A stretch of DNA of 64,000 nt from Allolobophora icterica (GCA_963556255.1 OY744604.1:77804236-77868235); one strand, 5' to 3'; shown: positions 35,976 through 47,204, counted from the first letter of the stretch. Translations and numbers: made by a program. The notes: generated by a model not told the origin, from the letters alone.

Positions 35976-37853
35976 TGTAACCTTGTGCGAATATTGTGAG
36001 TCCGTGATGATGAGCAATTGAGAAACAACTTTTGTGGTAGAGTAAAGCTGTTAGCTGTAAGATGTTGCAATTTTGTGTTATTGTTGGTTTAAGGTGTTTG
36101 ACAATGGAGGGCAGAGATAATCTGGTGGAGCTGGAACAAGTATTATTGCCTCCTGACCTTGATGTTCTTGAATCGCCTTCGTTGTTCTTTTATCGTGTTC
36201 CTGTTCCTGAAACATTGTTTAACCTAGATGTTTTGGACCCTGAGGGTAATCGTCATAGTGACGCGCTGGAACAACCTTTGCCTCCTGATCTTGAGGAGAT
36301 TGAAATGGCATCTCTGTTTTTCTATAATGTGGATGCCTTAGAGCAACCTGGTTCAAATGCCATGGAAGCGCCATCGCGCGTGTCTTTGATAAGCGATGTT
36401 CTCGGGGAATTCCCGTCCCTGAATTGGTTTGACGTGCAGCCATTGCTTGCGTGCTGTTATGTGATGATCTGGTGGCCATATAGCTGGGGCAATTAACCAC
36501 ATGAATTGTCCGAGAAAGGAAATGCCAGTTTTTCCAGGTTTTGTTGAGTTTGAAAATGCATTGAACGATTGACAGTGAACCAACTGATTCTTCTTTTAAT
36601 TTCTGTGGCAAGGAATTTCGCATTGTGTCCATGTGTGTTTGAAATGTTTTGAACAGTTAGAACTGAGGTGACATTTTGTGGTCATACTGAACAGTCGAGA
36701 TCAATACTTTGTTATGAACTGGTTAGTTAAAAGCCACTTTTACGTTGTATTTGTCTGCTGTAACGAAGCTTGAGTTGATTTGGCCTTGATCAGATAGAGT
36801 TTGAAGAATGAGGACATTCTTAAGCTGCCTGGGGAGAATTGTGACGAATTTGCTATTCGTCTTTTGCCGTGTTGATAAAGGCCAAACTTTTCGTATTTTA
36901 TTTGGTGCGGTTTAGACTTTGGTTACGCGTTTACCGATTGTTGCGATTTGCCCTTTTGGTAGTTTACTTGGTGCGGTTTAGCCCTTGATTTCACGTCGGC
37001 CGATTGTTGCGATTTGCTCTGACGTGAGCATCGCGATGCTTTAACATGTGCATCGCGATGCTCTGGGCTAACGAGCATCGCGATGCTTTAACATGGGCAT
37101 CGCGATGCTCTGTGTTAACGGAGGCTATATAAGGGCCAACTTTTAAGCGTAGTTAATCAGTCTTTCTCAGGTGTATAGGGAGTACGTTTCGAATGCGTAG
37201 CGTTGTTTGACGTTTAAAAGCAGTCTTTCTCGGGTGTTAGGGGACTACGTTAAGATCAGTCTTTCTTGAGTGTTAGGGGACTACGTTACAGTCAGTCTTT
37301 CTCGGGTGCTTAGGGAGGACGTACGTTCGGTTTTCCTTAGAATTACGATTTAAGTCAGTCTTTCTTGAGTGTTAGGGGACTACGTTACAGTCAGTCTTTC
37401 TTAGACGTTTGATAGTTAGAGTTAGAGAAGTAAGAACTCTTGAGGATTTCTGGACAGTGGAAACTGAAGATCTTTTGCCGAGTTCTACGAGCTGTTTCAA
37501 GGTAGATACTTGTAGTTTTAAGTCGTACGTTTTTATGCGTTTCTACGTCGATTGTGAAGCGTCTGTAACTTTGCTGATTCACGTCAAGTTGACGGCCATT
37601 GTATCCGATTGATTTCTTTGAGTTGAAGTTGAATAAGAAGAGTGTTAACGAACAGCAAGTTGTTTGTCTTCCATCACATCAGTCGTATTTCAATCCAGTA
37701 AGTCCTCCGACTAAACCGAAGGCCGAACGCGCGACGGACATAGAGACACAGAACAGAACCCCTAGCAACTCCTCCTTCCTTCTACGGCATCCTGGTACTA
37801 GAAGATAGCGTGTGACATTGAAGAAGTGAAAGAAGGTTTGGAGGTTCGCTTCA
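35976..37853 (+). repeat. 3' LTR of gypsy element 2
   Basis: Same length and apparently the same sequence as 28174-30051, including palindromes (37028-37108), TATA box (37125) and tandem repeats (37157-37414). Confidence 0.95.
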
Positions 37854-38047
37854 GTTATTTACATAAAACTATGATACACTATAGTTTATAAAGTATGCTA
37901 AATGATGCAGTATTGTGATACTTTTGCTTTGTTAAGATTTCGAGAAAAAGTAGCTGCTAATTTCATGCTAAAGTACTTTTAAACTCAACACGAATTATCT
38001 CCATAAACACTTCTATGCACATAGAACCGTGTAATTCTAAGGTCACG
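37854..38047 (+). other. Right remnant of the DUF7869-like transposon
   Basis: 194 bases end with the inverted terminal repeat (CCGTGTAATTCTAAGGTCACG). They hold no recognisable coding sequence, so the gene's 3' half was already missing or was lost with the LTR insertion. Confidence 0.7.
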
Positions 38048-39099
38048 CAGTGTTGACAGACATTGTATCAAAGCTCAAGGCTTGAACCTTGTCAATTGTG
38101 AGTTTTCACAACTTCAGAAGAATATGAACGACCATGAATTCATTGCATCCTGTCCCAAACGCTAATTTGGGCACAAAGAGGAGCTTATTCACACCATCAC
38201 CGGAAACCAGCACTGGCAGGTGGTCTACATTTCCTGCTCCAAAGATCTTAGGCAGGGTTTACCCAACCCAGTATAGTACCAGTGGCTAATCTGGTACAAA
38301 TTCAGATCTTACAGCTTCAGCATGCTCTATCCTGGCTTTCTTACGCACTATGTTACGCGAAAGTGGAAGGGCAGAAAGATCACAGCCAAGCGTTGCAGCA
38401 ATTGTAATGTAAAAATTCACTTCTGAAAACATGTCAGCCCAAAACACAGGAAGTAGGCACCATGACCTTCAACAAGAACTGTACACTTTTTCTTTCAAGT
38501 ACCAGTAAGTAAGTAAGTCTGATAACACAACATAAACTATTTCAAGCTCATCTCTATGATAAATGTTGACCAAGTTATACGGCATCGAGATTTACAGCAA
38601 ATACTACTATATGGTAATATTTATTTGTCATTGAGCACCATCTTCCAGTTGGAATAAGAAGCTGAAATTTTGTCTCAATAATACTATTGACAGGTGTAAA
38701 AAACTGAGAGGGTGGCCTGGTTTCTAGCTTGAACTTTATTTTTTTGGACCACACTAATCATTAGCTTTCCTAATATTCAGGTCGTTGAAATTCTTCGCTA
38801 TTGAGTTGACGCCACTGAAAAAATTCGGTGAGGTAAGAATTTTCGGAGTGGCATCGACTGTCAATCACGGATAAGTTATACGACTTAATTAATTGGAAAG
38901 TTACTGAGGTCTGCTGCCTTGGTCTGGTAAGAAGTCATATCCTGAAAAATTCTCGAAGTTTTTGTTGTGCGTGATAGGACCGAAGTTGTTAAGGGATGCT
39001 GATTTCAACATGTGAAAGTTTAGCCTAGGAGTTGACACCGAGAGTGTGAAATCAGCAAAGACAGAACAAAGCTTTACCTACTAAGGTGTCTGAGGTTAA

Positions 39100-39360
39100 C
39101 AGTGCTTTTTCAGCCGGAACGCGCCGGAACGGCGTTCTGGCACCTTTTTTCAGGTAAAAAAATATATATTTATTTAAATAATTAAAACAATAATTTAGTT
39201 ATTTTAATTTAATTTCAGTGTTTTGAACAGTTTTCAGTGTTTATTAAGACCCCTCCTACCCCCAATCCCGTTTTTCTCGAGATTTTAGCCCGCCCATAAT
39301 TATTGCGTACCGGAAACTATTGTTCCGTTCCGGAACCTTTTTTCCAGAAAAAAAGCAATG
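39100..39360. mobile_element. hAT MITE (CAGTGCTTTTT family), copy 1
   Basis: 261 bp; ends CAGTGCTTTTTCAGCCGGAA and AAAAAAAGCAATG. The 8-bp duplication GAGGTTAA lies at 39092-39099 and 39361-39368. The interior has GTTCCGKAACNNNNGTTCCG palindromic words. Related copies lie at 45347 and 52339. Confidence 0.9.
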
Positions 39361-39368
39361 GAGGTTAA

Positions 39369-40577
39369 CCATTGGAGCACACGGAGCACGTGCTCCGGGG
39401 CCCCCAACGACAAATGGGTCCCAAATATGAGTCGTTTTTTCTGCGTCTCAAAATGCAAATTGAATTCACTTTTGGTGAAAAAACGGAATTCGTTTTGGTG
39501 AAAATGCGGCGACAAGTCACATTACTTTGCACCGAGCCTTGAGTAATAGTAATGTCGACGCTAGATTATCTCTGTAGTTAAGTATTTTTCTTCTTGTTGA
39601 CATGTTGTGCCGACTTGTTCGTAACTAACTAACTACGTTAATTTTGCTGCAGTTTTAGTCATAACTTAAACTTTGAATACTCGTAAGTATGCCAGTGAGT
39701 TGTTTAAATGTGCTGCAAAGCTCTAGCAAGTGAAGCGACCCCAAAACTGACGACGTTCTTTCATGGTAGTACTGTGTCTGATAGTGTGCCTATGACTGTG
39801 AGTGGTAAAGCTAATGATGGTATAGTGAGCCGGAAAATAGTCGATCATTGAAGAACTTGATGATGATGCGCAAATTAATTTGAGTTCTAAAGACAACGTA
39901 CATGAAAATTAGATGTCTGCAACTGCAAGTGCAATTCAGTCTAACAACAACAAAGATCATTTTGAAATAAAAAATATGTCTATTCCTTATAAGGCCGCAG
40001 TATCAGAAGTGCTAGCTGGCTATGACTCTTAGAGTTACTCATCAGAACAGGCTGAAGACAAAGCACTGTCTAAATCAGATAAGTTGCTGTTTATCTGATT
40101 CATTCAATTCTTTTCACACAATTTGTGCCTATACAGTTTGAACTAGTTAGTTGTGAGTTTTATGTGAGGTCCTAATGTGATTACTGTGATGCAATGCAGA
40201 GTCGCTGTTGCCTGCTGCCTGTATCCATAACCCGTTTGCGCGTTTGTTGACAGTTTGATGATGAAAAAGCAAATGTGACTACTGACTAGTGTAAAACTAA
40301 TTTGACAATCCATTTAGCCTACTGACTTTTGCACTGATCGCGCTGTTGCTCTGTAATGATGCCAATATGCGTGAGTAAAATTATGGTACTTACTATTATT
40401 GTTGAATTTGTTGTTGATTGGAGTCTGAGCAGATTTGAATATTATTGCATTAGGGAAGGGGAGGGTAGGGAGAGGTAGAGAGGGATTAGAAAGGAAAGGG
40501 AGGAGGAGGGAAGAGACGGAGGGGCCCAAACATGACAAAGTGCTCCAGGGCCTCAGGGTCCCTTAACACGGGCCTGG
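39369..40577. mobile_element. Decayed hAT element with GGGGCCC ends
   Basis: GGAGCACGTGCTCCGGGGCCCCC near the left end and CAAAGTGCTCCAGGGCC...TTAACACGGGCCTG at the right form imperfect inverted ends. TGTCTGAG (left) and GGTCTGAG (right) could be the 8-bp duplication. The paralogous sequence in unit B (AAGGTGTCCGAGTGAGTGCTG, about 59230) is uninterrupted. A remnant SEATPKLTTFF (about 39740) resembles the start of hAT-type transposases. Confidence 0.6.
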
Positions 40578-40770
40578 TCTGAGTGAGTGCTGTAAGGCAT
40601 CTTTGTAGATTTCAATTAGCAGATTACATGCGTTCACGATTAAAACCGCCAACATCAACACGAAATTTTCAAGCACATAAGCGGTTCTTCACTTTAGCCC
40701 TGGCAATCAGATCCACAGAGGGCTCAATGTCAATCAGTTTTACTGGACTCAGAAAAGAGCAGTGAAAGCA
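40578..40770 (-). pseudogene. Unrecognised duplicated frame, damaged copy
   Basis: The minus strand contains IEPSVDLIARAKVKNRLCA then a stop, versus an unbroken frame at 59182-59400 in unit B. Product unknown. Confidence 0.35.
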
Positions 40771-41647
40771 TCATGCTAAAAATCAAACAACGGAGCGCAT
40801 TATATTGCAGGCCTATTCAATGATATACGTTTAGATGTATTATGCGGCAGCGATACAAGGAATTTGCAAAGGCCAACATCCTTAAGCTCTAGTAGACACA
40901 AAAACTACAGCTTAAATTGGTTAAATTAGTTTAAAAGGCATAAATTAACCAATGCAAGCAGCCTTGTCTCTATCCCTATTATGAAAGTAAGAATTTTAAA
41001 CTCCGATTTGCTTAAATACAGTCACGTCTGCTTACACATTGAAATAACAGTGAACGAAGTTGAGGCAGTACGTGGATAAGTACATAATGATCACATAAAA
41101 ATTATTATGCGTACCAAATGAACTAAATGAGTAACAGTGGCACTACCTGCTGCAACGTACGCGACAATGCTACTAACCCAGCTGAAAGTTTATGGCATAC
41201 TTTACAGTAGAATAAATATGGGATACGGTAATGAAAGATGTGGCCAGCTCGATTACAGGTTGCACAGCTGTTACGAAACAGCAAGTACTGTCACTAAACA
41301 ACACTTTCCTTTTCGGTACAATTAGAAAAATTTCAGTTTCTCGTGACAATAGTCAGGCTGAAAGGAAAATAAGTTTTCTAGCCAAACAATGCAACTAACG
41401 ATCGGATCTGTATCCGACAGAGTTGTCGGATACAAAATATGTTTACCTAAACTTTTCGGCCTTCTCTTATTTCCGCATGATACTTTCTGTTTTACCTATT
41501 GACGCTGAAATACAAACAACTGCATAGGCCTATAGATCATATATGTATGCTCACATGTATCAAGCAGGTCCCTTAAGTTGTCGTTTGGACAATCATATTA
41601 GCTGCTTAAAGCAAGAATTTAATTTTAATAGAAATAAATCTCTAAAG

Positions 41648-41699
41648 ATGAGGACTAAAATAGCGCTACTGATGGCAACGTTCACGACAATGCTAATAG
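41648..41699 (+). CDS. IgSF-2, exon 1 (signal peptide)
   Basis: ATG followed by RTKIALLMATFTTMLI, a short basic start and hydrophobic core typical of a signal peptide. It ends at ATAG|GTAAGA (41699/41700) in phase 1. The counterpart in unit B at 60287 differs at a few codons and has the same donor, and the upstream 200 bases are also conserved between units. Exon 2 continues in frame with CDGRLTV. Confidence 0.82.
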
Positions 41700-42110
41700 G
41701 TAAGACATAATTGTTCCTCTTATCTGCCACCAAATTAAACCAGTGATTAAATTAGTTGTTAAAGTTACTGAAGTAATAAGAACCCTGTAATCTTACTGCG
41801 TCTGTCAGTTTGAAATAATGAAAAATATTATTATTATTCTATTCTATAAAAATTAAAATAAGTTCTATGAGCGACAGAGTGGGTAAGGTACATTTTTATT
41901 TGAACAGTTGTATGAAGAATTTTTGGTGGTCATTTATAAATCTTGCCATGCATACCCGGACTAGGGTGCAGCGAAAAAATATTTTTTCAATAAATGAATT
42001 CTAATAGTGGGCAAAAGATGCAACTTGGGTAGAGAAAGAAACACACTAAATATTTTAAATTTCAAATGATATCTTCTGCCCTCTACCAGTAATGCAATAT
42101 TTCAACGTGG

Positions 42111-44050
42111 TTGACCTATAGTCTCACAGTGAATGTCATCAATCTCCTATGCCTTAACCCCTCCAAAACAGAATTCATCATCCTAGACCTTCCTGATCAT
42201 ATCAAGAAAAGCCCTAACCCTTCCACACACCAATCGATTAACTTAATAACTCATCGTCTTTTACCTTCACCTCGGACTCCTCCGTCCACAATCTTGGTAT
42301 TATTTTTGATCCACATTTCTCCTCTAACCACGTCTCCAAACCTCTCTCGCTCCTGCTTTATGCACATTCGTGACCTTCGTCGCATCCGACTCAAGATCAA
42401 CCTTAAAACTGTCTCTACCATTGCTACTTTCATTGCTCATTCAAAGCTTGATTGCAGCAATTCCCTATTCCTCAGCCTTGAATCCATCCAAATCAATCGT
42501 ATGCAATTTATCCAAAACTCACTAACCAGGGCTGTCACCAGAACGCCCAAACATCATCATATCACTCCCATCCTCAAATCACTCCATTGGCTAAAAATCC
42601 CAGAGCGAATCCACTTCAAAGTCTTATCACTAACCTGCAAGTCCCTACAATATTCCAAGCTCAAGTACCTCCGTGATCTCTTCACCATCCAGGCAACCCG
42701 CTCTACCCGATCATCCTCATATCTCAGTCTTTCTCTACCCTGAGTCACTACTCATCTCAAGCTCTCCAACCGAGCCGTATCCTACAGGGCATCACACCTC
42801 TGAAACGAGCTCCCCCTTGAATTCCGCAGATTCTCGGTTCCTCCATCATCATTCCAACCCGTTTTCCATCCTCTTCCTCGTGTTCCTCTGTCTATCTCCG
42901 GGCTTTCCACTCCATAGTTCGAGAATTCGTGACTTTCAGTTTTAAAATTCGTAAAAATTCGCGAATTTTTGGTCTATTTTAAAATTCGTAAAAATTCGTA
43001 AAAATTCGTTGGGCCATTGTTAGGCCTTTTTTTTACATTCACAGTGGCGTTTTTGAAAAACAACAAATGTGATGACGTCATGATTTGTTGTGTTAAGCTT
43101 CTGCTTAGAATTTAATGTAAAATTCAATATAAAAGTTTATTAAGTAACGAGATAATTTAGTTAAATGTAATTTCTTAAAGATGAAAGAACATGGACCGGA
43201 GTGGAAGTATGTAGTAATTTTGGAGGAGAAGGAAAGGGTGATTCCAAAAGTAGAGTATTGTTTTTGTGACAAGGTATTTGCTGGTTGTTCTGCCCGAATT
43301 CGGAAGTATTTGCATGGCGAAAATACAAAAACCAGAGACGAGTGGGAGCAGTGGGCTAGTTCCTGACTAAGAATCAGAGGACGATGAAGTAGAAGACACG
43401 GCTCAGTGAACTTTGCCAACCCTTTTCAACAAGCCATGTTAGTGACTGACTGGTCCCACTGGAGCTGGGGCACTGGTGTTTTTTCGTTCTGCTGACTGAA
43501 ACTCACAGTCACACACCCCAAGTATGATAGAAATCGAAGTTCAAGACTCCAAGTAGAATAGTAACTGAATATCAGTACTATTGTGTTGCTAGTCAGCTAT
43601 CTTTTACGGCTGATTGATTGATTGCTTATGCATTGACATTTAGGCCTACTAGCCTAAAAAGTTTTAAAGTAGATAAATAATAAAATTCGTTGCCATGTAA
43701 AAAAATTCTATTATTTTATTATTTCACGAATTTTTACGAATTTTAAAACTGCGGTTTTAAAATTCGTTAAAATTCGCGAATTTTTCAAATTCTTAAAATT
43801 CGTAAAATGCGAATTCTCGAACTATGTTCCACTCTAAACTGGTCTCACCTTTTCAAGTACTTCTATCCTGATTCATCTGATCCTTCGCCTTCCAAATCTT
43901 CTCGCCTTAAGCGACACCCTCCTTCACAGCTGCTCTGCCTCCTCTCTTGATCTGCCCCCTCCCCGGAAACCGGACTCGGACTTCTTTTGGACTACTCTCT
44001 GGAAGACCCCCTCAACACTTACAGTCGTATACTGGCGCATCCTGCTTGAA
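42111..44050 (+). mobile_element. CR1-type LINE, C-terminal RT and 3' end
   Basis: A 210-codon frame (42111-42743) encodes the end of a CR1-like reverse transcriptase: LNPSKTEFIIL, SCFMHIRDLRRIRLKI, LKSLHWLKIPERIHFKVLSL. The last RT block (AVSYRASHL, NELPLEFRRFS) follows in another frame. A hAT element splits the 3' untranslated region; the sequence resumes at 43835 and ends with CCCTCCCCGGAAACCGGACTCGG, as in the antisense copies near 17000. 5'-truncated. Confidence 0.85.
42914..43826 (+). mobile_element. Non-autonomous hAT element with BED-finger remnant, inserted in the LINE
   Basis: 913 bp with a perfect 17-bp inverted repeat CATAGTTCGAGAATTCG. The 8-bp duplication TTCCACTC lies at 42906-42913 and 43827-43834. 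The subterminal zones are packed with AAAATTCGT and the palindrome AATTCGCGAATT. A 61-codon frame (43181-43366) contains YCFCDKVFAGCSARIRKYLH, resembling the BED zinc finger at the start of hAT transposases (C-x2-C spacing and one His altered). The catalytic part is absent, so this is an internal-deletion derivative. Confidence 0.92.
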
Positions 44051-45346
44051 CAGAGCGGTACTTCTTTCGTTCTCTCCTAATTTTCTCCCTTTCACTGACG
44101 TCGCTGCATTTATTAGGCGTCACAATTCCATAATCCTGTAGCACACCAGATGAGATTTCCGCAACTGATTTGAGCGTGTATTTCATGAATTGTAATCTTT
44201 CGACGATAGTTAGTTCAAGAAAAAGAAATAATGCACGACATTGACGTTTTTCCAAAGAATTTTATATGTTTAATATTTTAACGCCGGTAGAGGGCAGAAG
44301 ACGTAAAGTAAAATCGAAAAAATTTTGAGCACTATTTACACTAACATGCTGGCAACTTTTGATCACTATTAGAAAACGTTTGCTTTAAAAAAATTATTGC
44401 CAGTTTCACTCCACCCTAATGCATGCATGTACTTTTATGTATGCATCTGTCTCACATTATGCGATTGTAGTCTTTGGTCTGTATTCTGACCTTTACGGCC
44501 TTCTGCATCTCAGTTGCATTTATCGGGGTTGTTAGACTTACCGAAAGATCAATATTCTATAACTCGGTCCCACTTTGCAGTCACCATCTACTGATTCCTT
44601 GGGTATGAGTCATTGGAAATAAATATGCCTGCAACAATGCGGTTATCAAGTATTATATGTTTTCTTACCATAAGTTTAATTTATGTTTATATTAATATTA
44701 CCAGCGAAACAAAGATATAATTGTTTGTCATGCTTCATAGTAAAAGAGAAGTCTCTTTCTAGAAATTCATCAATCGACAACTCTCAATTTTTTACACGTC
44801 GTTCCTTCTGCTCCTCTTCTACTCCCTCTCTACTGATTCTTCCACTCTCACTAAAACTCAAAATTATTCTTCTTTGGTTTTGCGCCTATACAGAGACTCG
44901 GCTATTTTTTCAACCTGTGCATACCACCTTATTCCAAGTCCTCATTCCCCCCCCCCCATCATTCGGTTGAGTAACCTGCCTGGTCAGCGAGTATCTGCAC
45001 CTACCGTTCTCTTGTGTATTACGATAGCTTGTCTACCACACTGCTATTCAAGTTTGTCTTTGCACATCAAGTCTAACGCACTAGGGAATATTTGCCACTA
45101 TCGTAGTAGATCTGGTAGGAAGATGTGAATAAAATAATAGCTGCTTGATTATGTAAATAGGCCTACCTTACGCATCCAATTGGTTGGTTTTTACTCTTTG
45201 CAAAACTTTCCGCTCCTTTGAGTAGAAGTTTTGATCTAGATGACGGTGCAAACATCTACCTTGGCTGAGCCATGGCTTTGTTTATTACTTTCCTGAAGAA
45301 ACATTTGCTAACATGCATAATTGCATATTTATATTATATACATTAC

Positions 45347-45580
45347 CAGTGCTTTTTTCTATAAAAAAAATGGTTCCTGAACTGAACAATTACGGAAGAA
45401 AAACGGGATTGGGGGTTGGAAGGGGTCTCAATAAACACTGAAACCAGTTGAAACCACTGAAATTAAATTAAAAAAACTAAATTATTGTTTTTATTATTAA
45501 AATAAAAACATTTTTCAAATATCTGAAAAAATATGCCGTTCCGCCGTTTCGGCGCGTTCCGCCTGAAGAAATGTGCATTA
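45347..45580 (-). mobile_element. hAT MITE (CAGTGCTTTTT family), copy 2
   Basis: Starts CAGTGCTTTTTTCTA and contains, inverted relative to 39100-39360, the GGTCTCAATAAACACTG and GGCGGAACG-type words. The right end is decayed and the duplication is unclear. Confidence 0.7.
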
Positions 45581-45680
45581 TACATATTCAGGTCTGCAGA
45601 CATTTAGACTTGCATGCATATATACACGCATACATACATACATGCATATCTTGATATTTTGATGCATATACAAACAATAG

Positions 45681-45986
45681 GATGTGATGGTCGGCTTACG
45701 GTTCGCCCTGAAAACATAGCCGTACTATACGGAACGGAAGTTACAATGAAATGCAGCACAAATTCTTCACAAAAATTGATGTGGAGGATGCAGCGGAACA
45801 GATCCGAAGCAGCGAAAACCATTTACACCGGAAACAAATTCGCTACAGATTTGCCTCCTTTCTACAGCATTTACTCCAACAAGGAAGGAGATGTCGATCT
45901 GGTAATAGGAGCAAACGAAATAACCGCCGCAACATATATCTGCGAAACATCCGAAGAAAGTGCAAGTGCAGAATTGATAGCTCTAG
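45681..45986 (+). CDS. IgSF-2, exon 2 (V-type Ig domain)
   Basis: 306 bases, phase 1 to phase 1, from ACAATAG|GATGTG to CTAG|GTTACT. It encodes a 102-residue Ig V-type domain: CDGRLTVRPENIAVLYGTEV, MKCSTNSS (B-strand Cys), KLMWRMQ (core Trp), DVDLVIGANEITAATYIC (E and F strands with Cys) and ASAELIALG. An extra Cys near the N-terminus may pair elsewhere. The donor is GTTACT rather than the GTAACG seen in IgSF-3, a weaker signal. The N-terminal Ig would be the ligand-facing domain. Confidence 0.88.
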
Positions 45987-46374
45987 GTTACTCATTGCTT
46001 CATATTTCATATTTTAATTCCTCTAATGTTACTTAAATATTAGAACGCACTTACTATTATAGTAACACATAGCAAGGTTCAAGTTAAAATAAATGTTTCA
46101 GGTTTACTTTTGATAATTTTTTCATGCAATACGTTGTAAATTAATTGTCTAAGCAAAGACTGTCAAAATGTAGAAAACGTGATATTGCACTATTGACATC
46201 GTAAACTATTTAAATAATAAACAGGCTTCGGCACCAGTTTTCCTTTTAAAGCAGCCTGAAATCCCGGATAGAAAATCCAATAAAAAGAGCAATTTTGATC
46301 AGGAAGTGGCTCTGTTAGAAAGACTTTTGACAAGTTATGGTTTAACATACACAGTTACACACATTTGGTTAATC

Positions 46375-46540
46375 GTAATAGTAATCGTAATCTTCACCCG
46401 GGCTTTCCACTCAAAATTGAAGTATCACCTTTTCAAGTACTCCTACTCTGACTCATCTGATTCACCGCCTTCCAATTATTCTCGCCCAAAACGACACCCG
46501 CCTTGACAGCTGCTCTGCCTCCTCTCTTGATGTGGACCCC
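46375..46540 (+). mobile_element. CR1-type LINE 3' scrap
   Basis: GGGCTTTCCACTC, ACCTTTTCAAGTACTCC, GACACCCGCCTTGACAGCTG and CTCTGCCTCCTCTCTTGAT match the LINE 3' region at 42901/43850-43955. GTAATCGTAATC repeats lie at its left. Confidence 0.65.
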
Positions 46541-47138
46541 TGGAAATGGGACTTCAAATTCTTTACGATAACGATGAAAACAACAGTGAAGATGACGACC
46601 AACTTGACATCGACCTTTTCGTCTTTATTTCCATCAAATATTTACACATCAAACTATTTCTATTTCTATGGAAATGGGGCAGCAAGCGACTCCAAAAGCC
46701 TCTGCTGCTCAAATGTCCACCACGTCGCCTTCACGTGGCCCCCCTGTTGGAAACGAAGTACGTGGTGGACGACCGAGTACACGCCGGGATAAGCGTGTGC
46801 CCCATGGGTGAAGAAACTGAAGGACGGACGATCAACGATATCGACGCAGAGAGATGGTGTCTCTCGATAAAAACACCGGGAGGAAGGCAACGGAAAACCA
46901 CCTCCCTATCTCATCCCGAGTAAAATGAAAAATGACGACAATAAGAAGTTCAGATAACAACGTTAACGATTCAAACCAGACATTGGGGAGAGTCGCGTTC
47001 GGCAGGGGAAGACAAGGCTTCCTCGGTCGTCAACAAGCGAAAGCCTTCAAAGCAGAGACGGAAAAGGAAAAGCTAAAAATAGGGACGTGGAACATAAGAA
47101 ATACGAACCTGCCGGTGGGCAGAGAACATAAAGAAGAA
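46541..47138 (+). mobile_element. LINE 5' fragment: start of an AP-type endonuclease
   Basis: Broken frames lead to EKEKLKIGTWNIRNTNLP (about 47060-47115). KIGTWNxR is the start of the apurinic-type endonuclease of many LINEs. The rest of the endonuclease and the RT are missing. Confidence 0.55.
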
Positions 47139-47198
47139 GGTCGTCATCTTCACTGTTGTTTTCATCGTCATCGTATTCGAACTAATCGGCTACATTAT
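47139..47198 (+). pseudogene. Partial copy of the IgSF-2 transmembrane exon
   Basis: These 60 bases match 49788-49847 (exon 4) with three mismatches by eye. They cover VVIFTVVFIVIVSGLIGYII without splice sites, in the intron between exons 2 and 3. Confidence 0.85.
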
Positions 47199-47204
47199 GT
47201 GACC

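Larger units (their letters stand above)
28174..37853 (+). mobile_element. Ty3/gypsy element 2 with 1,878-bp LTRs and a captured zinc-finger gene
   Basis: The direct repeats 28174-30051 and 35976-37853 have a constant offset of 7,802 and no difference that I could see. Internal order: primer site, Gag, protease, RT, RNase H, integrase, a ZCCHC24-like frame, polypurine tract, 3' LTR. Two frame breaks interrupt Gag (about 30680) and integrase (about 33915). No target duplication is evident: the left flank ends in AGGGGAAT, which also precedes the 3' LTR, and the right flank starts GTTAT. It disrupts the DUF7869-like gene. Confidence 0.95.
26051..38047 (+). mobile_element. DNA transposon with DUF7869-like gene, 23-bp TIRs and CAGT TSD
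   Basis: The perfect 23-bp terminal inverted repeat begins CGTGACCTTAGAATTACACG at the left and ends with its inverse at the right. The 4-bp duplication CAGT lies at 26047-26050 and 38048-38051. Element copy B carries the same site uninterrupted (inverted, ACACTGGGCATTTC at about 55305). Subterminal direct repeats TTACAAxGTTCTAAGTAC occur at 26200 and 26240. It holds a two-exon gene and is itself interrupted by gypsy element 2. Four-base duplications occur in several superfamilies (for example Sola and Chapaev); this element's superfamily is not assigned here. Confidence 0.88.
24471..38756 (-). mobile_element. hAT-like element copy A, host of the nested insertions
   Basis: The left end is TAGGGTGGTCCACAGACAC; the right end reads, inverted, TAGTGTGGTCC then AATAAAGTTCAAGCTAG. 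Inverted terminal regions of about 130 bp contain TTCAAGCTAGAAACCAGG. The 8-bp duplication ATCATTAG lies at 24463-24470 and 38757-38764. The paralogous locus at 58868-58886 (CAATCATCATTAGCTTTCCC) is the uninterrupted site. Without the nested 12-kb insertion it would be about 2.28 kb, close to copy B (2.23 kb). Coding remnants are on the minus strand (for example KVRFRDQRQQYYQELIELTV at about 25750) with many breaks. Confidence 0.9.
41962..44418. mobile_element. DNA transposon in IgSF-2 intron 1, carrying a LINE insertion
   Basis: Ends TAGGGTGCAGCGAAA and, inverted, TAGGGTGGAGTGAAA. GCCCTCTACC and GGTAGAGGGC bracket the LINE inside it. Unit B lacks all of it (CTTGCCATGCATTCATGTAC, about 60535). 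A clean target duplication is not visible. Confidence 0.65.
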
